A stretch of DNA of 5,836 nt from Candidatus Nanohaloarchaea archaeon. GTDB taxonomy: Archaea > EX4484-52 > GLR71. The notes beneath the pieces are model-generated. The model was not told where the DNA came from. It saw nothing but the letters and a program-made list of their open reading frames with translations, and did no database searches. The DNA is taken from positions 1 to 5,836 of the forward strand of contig DAOVWP010000040.1 of assembly GCA_030636615.1 (NCBI GenBank), in the 5' to 3' direction. Each line of letters begins with the position of its first letter. The stretch's first letter is position 1. Below are positions 1-4,977 of the stretch, piece by piece. Position numbers and translations under genes: made by a program.

Positions 1-87
1 GAGAAATATATGAGAAACAAAGAGAAAATTTTGAGCAAGTCTCCAACAGTTTTCAAAACAAAAGATAGGTCTTTTCTTAAATACTGA
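1..87 (+). CDS. Possible C-terminal tail of a plus-strand gene (partial)
   Basis: Two plus-strand frames are open from the left edge. One starts at base 3 and ends at TAG 66-68; it reads EIYEKQRENFEQVSNSFQNK plus a final R, a charged, helix-prone tail. The other starts at base 1 and ends at TGA 85-87; it ends in KTKDRSFLKY. Both look protein-like and the sequence cannot decide between them. A hairpin followed by a T run lies just downstream (116-163), which fits a rightward gene ending here. A leftward frame without an ATG is also open across this stretch, so the call is tentative. No family can be named from so short a piece. Confidence 0.25.
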   Translation, partial: EKYMRNKEKILSKSPTVFKTKDRSFLKY

Positions 88-103
88 AAAGGCCAATCTC
101 TTC

Positions 104-163
104 AAAAAATTAATCTGTCGTCTTTATATTATTCTTTCTTGGACGACAAGATCATAATTTTTT
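104..163. terminator. Bidirectional hairpin terminator candidate between convergent genes
   Basis: A 7-bp inverted repeat, TGTCGTC (116-122) and GACGACA (142-148), encloses a 19-nt loop. On the plus strand it is followed nine bases later by T6 (158-163). On the minus strand it is followed six bases later by T6 (complement of A6 at 104-109). This suits transcription ending from both sides: the rightward gene fragment at the left edge and leftward radB. Archaeal termination depends mainly on T runs, so the hairpin may be incidental or may stabilise the 3' end. Confidence 0.4.
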
Positions 164-170
164 ATTAAAC

Positions 171-890
171 TTAGAACAACCCAAACTTCTTCCCGTCGCA
201 ATCACTTATACCTTTATCATTTATCTCAAAAAAGGTTTCTTCACCTTCGGGCTTGGATCGGTGTTTCATCAGCATAGCCCTTCTCTTTCCAATCCCTTTC
301 TTATCAACCATAACAAGACACTTTGATGCATATTTAGGTATGTCTCTTCCGACCAGCTCCAACTCACCGCTCTCGAAGTCAGTATATACCTGATTTGTGA
401 CAATTACAGGAATCTTATACACTCTTGCAATTTTCGAAAGTATCGAGAACTGGTTGCTCAACTCAACATTGACTTTCTGTATTACCCCGTTTTCTCCAAT
501 CTTCTCAACCCTGTAAAGAGCGACCATAGAATCCACAACAACAAGCCCCACATCATTTTTCCCTACAACTTCATCAAGTTTCTCGATTCCCTTGATCTGT
601 TCATCAAAATCCTTGACATCTTTGATTATGATCTTATCAAGATTATCTTTGCTGTTGATCTGGCAGAACCTTTCTACTGAAAACCCTCCCTCTGTATCTA
701 TAAACACTGCTTTTTTACCAAGCGAATCTATGCATGAACACACTGCCTGCAGGCACAGTATTGTTTTACCTGATCCTGCAGCTCCATAGATATTTGTGAT
801 TATCCCTGACTCATACCCTCCTCCGAGCAGCATATCTACATTCTCACACCCGCTGGGAAGTTTTTCATTATCAATCTTTTCAGGTCTCAT
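171..890 (-). CDS. radB: DNA repair and recombination protein RadB
   Basis: RadB is the archaeal RecA/RadA paralogue that consists of the ATPase core only. It binds DNA and helps RadA during homologous recombination, as a mediator rather than a strong strand-exchange enzyme. Taken from ATG at 890 the protein has 239 residues, close to the family's usual 220-235. It opens with a LPSGCENVDMLLGGG segment typical of the family. Walker A is GAAGSGKT (36-43). FIDTEGG (63-69) carries the glutamate E67 expected to activate water. Walker B is GLVVVD (115-120). VTNQV (164-168) precedes the DNA-binding loop region. The RadB hallmark KHR lies at 209-211 within KHRSKPEGEE. There is no N-terminal helix-hairpin-helix domain, which separates it from RadA. 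A GTG at 902 would add four residues (MWII); ATG is preferred because the family motif starts soon after it, but neither start has a clear RBS. A weak TATA-like AAATAAAAG lies at 934-942 on the minus strand. The gene may instead be co-transcribed with the small membrane gene 87 bp upstream. Confidence 0.95.
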   Translation of the reverse strand: MRPEKIDNEKLPSGCENVDMLLGGGYESGIITNIYGAAGSGKTILCLQAVCSCIDSLGKKAVFIDTEGGFSVERFCQINSKDNLDKIIIKDVKDFDEQIKGIEKLDEVVGKNDVGLVVVDSMVALYRVEKIGENGVIQKVNVELSNQFSILSKIARVYKIPVIVTNQVYTDFESGELELVGRDIPKYASKCLVMVDKKGIGKRRAMLMKHRSKPEGEETFFEINDKGISDCDGKKFGLF

Positions 891-977
891 AATAATCCAC
901 ACACTTGTAACAAACCAGATTTATTACCTAATTCTTTTATTTCTTGGCAAATTGTTTGTCACTTTATCTCTGCTTTT

Positions 978-1133
978 CTAATTAAACACTCCGCCTATAA
1001 GTGACATTCCACCTTTCAACACAAGCGCTGTTGCAACAGCAAAAACAACATTCTCTGGGACTACCGGCACATCTGATACAAGAAGCAGAACTGCGGCAGC
1101 AATATCAATAGCACCCATAAGAACAATAATCAT
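978..1133 (-). CDS. Small two-helix membrane protein, 51 residues
   Basis: This short gene reads leftward from ATG 1131-1133 to TAG 978-980. The protein begins MIIVLMGAIDIAAAVLLLVS and ends in KGGMSLIGGVFN. Two hydrophobic stretches, about residues 2-20 and 28-48, are separated by a short polar turn with DVPVVPEN, so a small helical hairpin in the membrane is expected. Charged residues are few: one Asp in the first helix, an Asp and a Glu in the turn, and one Lys near the end of the second. It is probably a real gene. It fills the gap between radB and polB, the frame is open throughout, and a TATA-like box on the minus strand (1154-1162) is centred about 26 bp before the ATG, as for a leaderless mRNA. 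It could be co-transcribed with radB. I cannot name a family or function. Confidence 0.72.
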   Translation of the reverse strand: MIIVLMGAIDIAAAVLLLVSDVPVVPENVVFAVATALVLKGGMSLIGGVFN

Positions 1134-1134
1134 A

Positions 1135-1146
1135 TTTTATAATAAA
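1135..1146 (+). promoter_or_regulatory. TATA box of polB (leaderless promoter)
   Basis: TTTTATAATAAA is centred at about 1140.5, which puts transcription start at or one base before the polB ATG (1167). No RBS is present at a usable distance: the GTGA at 1163-1166 directly abuts the start codon. Together these indicate a leaderless polB transcript. The box begins only two bases from the divergent small gene's start codon. Confidence 0.6.
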
Positions 1147-1153
1147 CTCTTTA

Positions 1154-1162
1154 TTTTTATAA
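1154..1162 (-). promoter_or_regulatory. TATA box of the small membrane gene (leaderless, divergent)
   Basis: On the minus strand this reads TTATAAAAA, centred at about 1158. Initiation would fall near 1132-1133, on the ATG of the 51-residue gene. It lies downstream of the polB TATA box and upstream of the polB ATG, so the two promoters interlock within 33 bp. Confidence 0.5.
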
Positions 1163-1166
1163 GTGA

Positions 1167-3650
1167 ATGACCAATAATACATTTATGCCAAAAACCCATG
1201 AGATATACATTCTTGACATAGACTACACTGTTGACGAAGACGGTCCGATTATCCGTATCTTCGGACGCGATGACAAAGGAAATACTTATGTGGTTCTTGA
1301 CAAGACCTTTATGCCGTATTTCTATCTTATCCCTAAAATTGACGCAGACCCAAAAGAACTTGCGCAAAAGATCACCAAATCAAAACTTCTTGACGAGAAT
1401 AACAACCAGATAAAGATCCGCTCAATCGAGATCACAGAAAAAAATATAGATATAGAGACTAGAAAAATCCTCAAGATCTATGCAATGCTGCCATCAGATG
1501 TTCCAAAACTGAAAAACATATTAAAGACTTTGCCGCAGACGCAGGCAGTAAGAGAATACGACATACTGTTCTACAAGAGATATATGTATGATAAAGGTAT
1601 CAGCGGCTTAAGTTATATAACTGTTTGCGGAAGTTATGTAACTGATCATACTTACAATGCAGACACAGTTATACTTGCAGAAACAATCACCCCTCAGGAC
1701 AGGACAGTTGAAAAATTAGATATACTTGCCCTTGACCTCGAGACATCTCCTCAAAGGTCTGGTGAGCAGATAATAATCTCGGCCGGTCTGTACTCTACCT
1801 CAGGCAAAAGAATAGTCTATTCCTACAAGAAATCTCCATATAAACACCAGATTCTCGTAAAGGATGAAAAAGATCTTATCTCAAAACTGGCAGAAACACT
1901 TAAAGACGAAAGATATGATTTTATTGCTACATATAATGGCGACCTTTTTGATTTCACAGTACTCAACAATCAGGCAAAGAAACACAAGATATCACTTAAC
2001 ATCTCTCTCAGCGGCTCTGAGCTGACCTTCAGACGCTCAGGCGCATCTGATGCAGCTATAGTCCGGGGGAAACCTCATCTTGACATATACAAGTTTGTCG
2101 TGGGTGCTTTGCGCACATCTTTAAAATCCAACACATATTCTCTTGATACCATATCTCAGGAAGTCCTTGGAGAGAAGAAAGACGGACTGAAATACAAAGA
2201 CATAATATCTTTCTGGAACAGAGGGGATCAAAAAGAATTGGAAAAACTGTTTCAATATAACCTGAGAGACTGCGAACTGACAGAGCGGCTTGCTAAATAC
2301 TTCCTTCCAAACCTTAAAGCCTTTTGCGCGCTGACAAACGCTCTTCCTGCAGACATCTGCCGCACAAGTTATGGTAGTATGGTAGAAGGTTATCTTCTTA
2401 AACGTGCAACAGAACTGAATTATGTAGTTCCAAACAAACCGACCAGCTCAGTCATGTCTGCGCGAAAAGAGCAGGGAAAAGTCAAAGGAGCTTTTGTAGT
2501 AGAGCCGATTCCAGGCCTTCACAAAAACATTGCAGTCTTTGATTTCAGATCCCTATACCCTACAATCATAATCTCGCATAACATTTCTCCCTCAACCTTC
2601 AACTGCAACTGCTGCAAAAAAGAAAAACAATCAGCTGTTCCCGGAAAACCATACTATTTCTGCACAAAAAAGAAAGCCCTTGTGCCCATCATACTCAAAG
2701 ATGTCCTTGACACCAGATCATCCGTAAAAAAGAAGTTTGCTGAACAAAAGAAAGGATCTGATGAATATCTCACCCTTTATGCGCTCCAGTACGGACTTAA
2801 GACTCTTGCCAACGCGTTCTACGGTTATCTCGGATTTCCCGGTTCACGTTTCTATAAACGTGAATGTGCAGAATCTGTGACAGCCTTTGGCCGCAACTAT
2901 ATCCACAGTACAATCAGCATGGCAAAAAAACACAATCTCAAAGCGATCTATGGTGATACAGACTCAATATTCCTTAAGTTTGAACAGGACACAAAAGATA
3001 CAAAAAAGACAATCAACACCTTTCTTGATATAATCAACAAGACCCTTCCTTCTGAGATGGAGCTTGAGTTTGAAGGTCTTTACAGGACAGGTATCTTTGT
3101 CCACAAGAAAGGATCAACCGAAGGCGCAAAGAAAAGATATGCGCTTCTTGAAGATGACGGATCTGTGATAATAAAAGGTTTTGAGAATGTCAGGCGCGAC
3201 TGGTCACCTCTTGCAAAAAATCTCCAGATAGATGTGATAAACCTTGTCCTTAACGGGAAGACAGATACAGCAGTTGATCATACAAAAAAAGTCATAGGGC
3301 AACTCATATCAGGAAAAGTACCTCTGGATGATCTGATAATATACACAAAGATAACAAAACCTCTTGACAAGTATATCCTTAAAGGACCTCATGTCATCGC
3401 AGCCATAAAAGCTGCAAAAAAAGGTATAGACATTAATCCCGGAACAACTGTTGGCTATATCATAACGAAAGAAGGGAAATCTATAAGTGACCGGGCTGAA
3501 TTGGTTGAATTTGTAAAAGACTATGATCCATCTTACTATCTCAACAACCAGCTTCTTCCGGCAGTTTTACGTATTCTTGAGCCTTTCGGGATCACAAAAG
3601 AATCTCTCCTCTCAGAGAGCAGGCAGACAGGTCTTTCTTCTTTTTCTTAA
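1167..3650 (+). CDS. polB: Family-B DNA polymerase with 3'-5' proofreading exonuclease
   Basis: PolB extends primed DNA from dNTPs and proofreads with its 3'-5' exonuclease; in archaea it serves replication and repair. The 827 residues compare with about 775 in Pyrococcus PolB. The N-terminal domain keeps most of the uracil read-ahead pocket: Y20, P50, Y51, V112, F135 and R138 align with Pfu Y7, P36, Y37, V93, F116 and R119. K116 replaces Arg97 and L134 replaces Pro115. Exonuclease motifs are intact: ALDLET (D190, E192), YNGDLFDF (N257, D262) and YNLRDCELT (Y364, D368). Polymerase motif A is DFRSLYPTII (D459), motif B is KTLANAFYGYLG (545-556) and motif C is YGDTDS (D597, D599). KKRYA and RRDWS in the palm and thumb are conserved. 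Cysteines C480, C482, C483 and C499 after motif A could form a metal knuckle or disulfides. The C-terminus RQTGLSSFS resembles a minimal PCNA-binding box (Q820, L823, F826). No intein is present. The chosen ATG sits one TATA distance downstream of a promoter; M7 is a less likely start. Confidence 0.97.
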   Translation: MTNNTFMPKTHEIYILDIDYTVDEDGPIIRIFGRDDKGNTYVVLDKTFMPYFYLIPKIDADPKELAQKITKSKLLDENNNQIKIRSIEITEKNIDIETRKILKIYAMLPSDVPKLKNILKTLPQTQAVREYDILFYKRYMYDKGISGLSYITVCGSYVTDHTYNADTVILAETITPQDRTVEKLDILALDLETSPQRSGEQIIISAGLYSTSGKRIVYSYKKSPYKHQILVKDEKDLISKLAETLKDERYDFIATYNGDLFDFTVLNNQAKKHKISLNISLSGSELTFRRSGASDAAIVRGKPHLDIYKFVVGALRTSLKSNTYSLDTISQEVLGEKKDGLKYKDIISFWNRGDQKELEKLFQYNLRDCELTERLAKYFLPNLKAFCALTNALPADICRTSYGSMVEGYLLKRATELNYVVPNKPTSSVMSARKEQGKVKGAFVVEPIPGLHKNIAVFDFRSLYPTIIISHNISPSTFNCNCCKKEKQSAVPGKPYYFCTKKKALVPIILKDVLDTRSSVKKKFAEQKKGSDEYLTLYALQYGLKTLANAFYGYLGFPGSRFYKRECAESVTAFGRNYIHSTISMAKKHNLKAIYGDTDSIFLKFEQDTKDTKKTINTFLDIINKTLPSEMELEFEGLYRTGIFVHKKGSTEGAKKRYALLEDDGSVIIKGFENVRRDWSPLAKNLQIDVINLVLNGKTDTAVDHTKKVIGQLISGKVPLDDLIIYTKITKPLDKYILKGPHVIAAIKAAKKGIDINPGTTVGYIITKEGKSISDRAELVEFVKDYDPSYYLNNQLLPAVLRILEPFGITKESLLSESRQTGLSSFS
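3632..3648 (+). terminator. T-rich terminator overlapping the end of polB
   Basis: The tract has 13 T and 4 C in 17 bases, including T5, and lies on the non-template strand across the last codons of polB. Archaeal RNA polymerase terminates on such U-rich runs. It lies 48 bp from the end of the convergent downstream gene, so it would limit read-through into that gene's antisense strand. Confidence 0.4.
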
Positions 3651-3695
3651 GCTATGGCAACGAACAGATGCAACTGTTAAATATATAATAAACAA

Positions 3696-4343
3696 CTATA
3701 GTTTTATTGGTTCAGAATTATTTAAGAAATAGTCATCAAATTTATTCTCAACAGAATTTACTAAACATTTATTATTGAAATTTACTTTTGCCTGAATATT
3801 ATCCGAATCAAAGACACCTTCTTCATGGGGTAGTTCAATACGGGCAGCATTATGATCCGAAATCAAGAAATGTGAAGGTGATTGAACTGGTATTTTTAGC
3901 TTTTTTAAATCAACTGTTTTATGCTTTAATAACTCTTTGATTGGGTTATTATTTTTATCCCACTCACCTATACCTTTTTCCAGGATTCTCTGGACAGTGA
4001 CTTTCCTTTTAATTGCTTCTATTAATTCTTGTTTTATATAAGGAGATTCATAGACTGCTTTGTCTAGAGTACCAGAAAATATCTTGATTTGACCGTTTCT
4101 TTTTGTCCTCTTTATCAAATTGTATATTAAAAAGGTAGCATGAGAAACATCTGGGTTTTTAATAAAACGATTTACTTTATTTCTATTACAATATTCAACG
4201 ACTGATTGATAATCTTTTGATATACCTAATGCTTCTTCTATTGGCGGCAAATAATTTGATCCAAATAAACATTTCTTTATTGGTTCCACAATTTTTTTGT
4301 TAAATGGTTTCACAAATTCTTCGGTAATTACAGGAATATACAT
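3696..4343 (-). CDS. PLD-like-fold hypothetical protein lacking the HKD motif
   Basis: The 215-residue protein has no signal peptide or membrane segment and is probably cytosolic. The first 80 residues are mixed polar and helical. The rest resembles the non-catalytic phospholipase-D-like fold: a strand KIFSGTLD (87-94), a helix ELIEAIKRK (106-114), a strand TVQRILE (116-122), then HFLISDHNAARIE (158-170) and a terminal AKVNFNN...KFDDYF block (185-206). True PLD nucleases carry HxKxxxxD. Here H158 is followed by D163 with no such lysine, so phosphodiesterase activity is unlikely. Related folds serve as sensor domains, for example in TrmB regulators, but no DNA-binding domain is seen here. The ATG has a good RBS (GTGAT, 5 bp upstream), a TATA box and a palindrome at the likely transcription start. 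GC is clearly lower than in polB, which suggests transfer. The gene converges on polB and diverges from the winged-helix gene. Family assignment rests on pattern recognition only. Confidence 0.75.
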   Translation of the reverse strand: MYIPVITEEFVKPFNKKIVEPIKKCLFGSNYLPPIEEALGISKDYQSVVEYCNRNKVNRFIKNPDVSHATFLIYNLIKRTKRNGQIKIFSGTLDKAVYESPYIKQELIEAIKRKVTVQRILEKGIGEWDKNNNPIKELLKHKTVDLKKLKIPVQSPSHFLISDHNAARIELPHEEGVFDSDNIQAKVNFNNKCLVNSVENKFDDYFLNNSEPIKL

Positions 4344-4348
4344 TATAA

Positions 4349-4353
4349 ATCAC
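4349..4353 (-). promoter_or_regulatory. RBS of the PLD-like gene
   Basis: On the minus strand this reads GTGAT, complementary to the archaeal 16S 3' tail, with a 5-nt spacer before the ATG at 4343. It supports that start and indicates a leadered mRNA, unlike the leaderless genes elsewhere in the window. Confidence 0.55.
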
Positions 4354-4376
4354 ATCAATAATTTTTTTTAAGTAAA

Positions 4377-4403
4377 ACATCTATATTTTAGATGTCATCT
4401 AAA
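4377..4403 (-). promoter_or_regulatory. Compound palindrome at the PLD-like gene's predicted start site
   Basis: TTTAGATG (4387-4394) and CATCTAAA (4396-4403) form a 17-bp palindrome around one T. The left arm also pairs with an outer copy: ACATCTA (4377-4383) and TAGATGT (4389-4395) form a hairpin with a 5-nt loop. CATCTA therefore occurs three times in alternating orientation. With the TATA box at 4422-4429, transcription would start near 4399, inside the palindrome. This suits a repressor operator, or a hairpin at the mRNA 5' end. Confidence 0.4.
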
Positions 4404-4421
4404 GAATGTTAACTATTTAAT

Positions 4422-4429
4422 TTTATAAA
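4422..4429 (-). promoter_or_regulatory. TATA box of the PLD-like gene
   Basis: TTTATAAA is a strong archaeal TATA sequence and is self-complementary. Used leftward it predicts a start near 4399 and a leader of about 55 nt containing the RBS at 4349-4353. It could also fire rightward, so direction is inferred from gene layout. Confidence 0.45.
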
Positions 4430-4477
4430 TGTTCATTAATTACAAGTAACAAAAAACACAACTTAACGCAATTTAAT

Positions 4478-4485
4478 TTTATATA
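4478..4485 (+). promoter_or_regulatory. Upstream TATA box, possible second promoter of the winged-helix gene
   Basis: TTTATATA matches the archaeal consensus exactly. It predicts a start near 4507, within the palindrome at 4495-4513. A transcript from here would have a leader of about 94 nt before ATG 4601. The surroundings are AT-rich, so a chance match is possible. Confidence 0.3.
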
Positions 4486-4494
4486 ATTATTCAC

Positions 4495-4513
4495 AATACA
4501 CAGGTAGTGTATT
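4495..4513. promoter_or_regulatory. Palindrome AATACAC-N5-GTGTATT, operator candidate
   Basis: Perfect 7-bp arms (4495-4501 and 4507-4513) flank AGGTA. The element overlaps the start predicted from the upstream TATA box and lies just before the proximal TATA box at 4524. Its core CAGGT is shared with the palindrome at 4553-4568, so one regulator could recognise both. Confidence 0.4.
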
Positions 4514-4523
4514 TACTAATGTT

Positions 4524-4531
4524 TTTATAAA
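4524..4531 (+). promoter_or_regulatory. Proximal TATA box of the winged-helix gene
   Basis: TTTATAAA is centred at 4527.5 and predicts transcription start near 4554. That gives a leader of about 47 nt that carries the GGTGA ribosome binding site. Confidence 0.55.
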
Positions 4532-4552
4532 TCCTCACATCTAATAATATAA

Positions 4553-4568
4553 TGTGTCAGGTGACACA
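4553..4568. promoter_or_regulatory. Palindrome TGTGTCA-GG-TGACACA, operator candidate
   Basis: Perfect 7-bp arms surround a 2-bp centre, a typical footprint size for a dimeric helix-turn-helix protein. It begins at the transcription start predicted by the TATA box at 4524-4531, where binding would block initiation. The downstream gene itself encodes a winged-helix protein, so autoregulation is possible but not shown. Confidence 0.5.
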
Positions 4569-4591
4569 AAACAGATAAATCTCCCCAACTT

Positions 4592-4596
4592 GGTGA
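4592..4596 (+). promoter_or_regulatory. RBS of the winged-helix gene
   Basis: GGTGA with a 4-nt spacer before ATG 4601 is the best Shine-Dalgarno match in the window. It fixes the start codon. Confidence 0.7.
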
Positions 4597-4600
4597 GTCT

Positions 4601-4873
4601 ATGCCCCGTCCGACAAAAAAAAGAATACAAAGACTGACAAAAGTAGTATCTATCCTAAACCAGAACCAAGGTGGCCTGTGGCTTCGCGAGATCGCCAGAA
4701 GATCAAAGCTTCATGTAGAAGATATCCGCCGTCTTGTCGAGGCGTATCCGATGATCCTTGAAAGTTATGCAGACTTCACTCCATACAACATAAACCTGAA
4801 GATAATAAAACTGAAAAACCCAAATCTAACGCCAAAGAATCTGGAAAGATATCTTCATACAATTGATATTTGA
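4601..4873 (+). CDS. Small winged-helix/HTH DNA-binding protein
   Basis: The 90-residue protein starts with a basic segment (PRPTKKRIQR, 2-11). It continues as a winged-helix fold: helix 1 about 9-22, helix 2 in LWLREIARR (26-34), and a recognition helix about 38-49 (HVEDIRRLVEAY). The strand pair or wing is about 52-72 (NINLKIIKLKN). The pattern 'gLwlreIar.s.lh...v.r' is common in small archaeal HTH proteins. It probably binds DNA as a transcription regulator, with no visible ligand or metal site. GC is close to polB (30 of 60 bases in one counted line), so it looks native. It has a strong TATA box, an RBS and two palindromes upstream, making autoregulation or regulation of the divergent PLD-like gene plausible. 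The target is not visible from sequence. Confidence 0.78.
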   Translation: MPRPTKKRIQRLTKVVSILNQNQGGLWLREIARRSKLHVEDIRRLVEAYPMILESYADFTPYNINLKIIKLKNPNLTPKNLERYLHTIDI

Positions 4874-4903
4874 CATTGAAATAATTCTTACACATTATAT
4901 CTG

Positions 4904-4937
4904 TTTTTGTATATAATTTATTTTAGGCCCTAAAAAA
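4904..4937. terminator. Convergent terminator between the winged-helix and methyltransferase genes
   Basis: On the plus strand T5 (4904-4908) lies 30 bp after the winged-helix stop. On the minus strand T6 (complement of 4932-4937) lies 40 bp after the methyltransferase stop. Between them TTTTAGG-C-CCTAAAA (4921-4935) is a perfect palindrome with 7-bp arms. This fits ending of two convergent transcripts. The remaining 4938-4977 shows no recognisable element. Confidence 0.4.
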
Positions 4938-4977
4938 CACAAGATTTTAAGTGAACTGGTGCAACCCGGTAAGCCTC

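Larger units (their letters stand above)
4344..4600. other. 257-bp AT-rich divergent regulatory region
   Basis: This gap separates the leftward PLD-like gene from the rightward winged-helix gene and contains no convincing ORF. It holds three TATA-like octamers (4422-4429, 4478-4485, 4524-4531) and three palindromes (4387-4403, 4495-4513, 4553-4568), one centred 23-33 bp from each TATA box. I see no tRNA-like or other recognisable structured RNA in it. Confidence 0.6.

Noticed and set aside
592..981. Plus-strand ORFs of 61-65 codons opposite radB and just upstream of it
   Set aside because: They are antisense shadows of radB or read into its promoter side, with no RBS, no protein-like motif, and poor composition rich in Ser, Ile and Leu.
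1137..1413. Short ORFs on both strands overlapping the start of polB
   Set aside because: They overlap a strongly supported polymerase in other frames and show no domain or start signal.
2535..2970. Possible intein in polB motif A, B or C sites
   Set aside because: All three motifs read through without interruption and total length fits an intein-free enzyme.
3523..3732. 69-codon plus-strand ORF across the end of polB
   Set aside because: It is out of frame with polB, overlaps the T-rich terminator and the convergent gene, and has no RBS or recognisable sequence.
3840..3900. HKD nuclease active site in the PLD-like protein
   Set aside because: The H-to-D spacing is five residues with no lysine at H+2, and no second copy exists.
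4938..4977. Possible small structured RNA or tRNA fragment near GGTGCAACCCGG
   Set aside because: No cloverleaf, T-loop or C/D-box motifs could be assembled and only very short stems are available.
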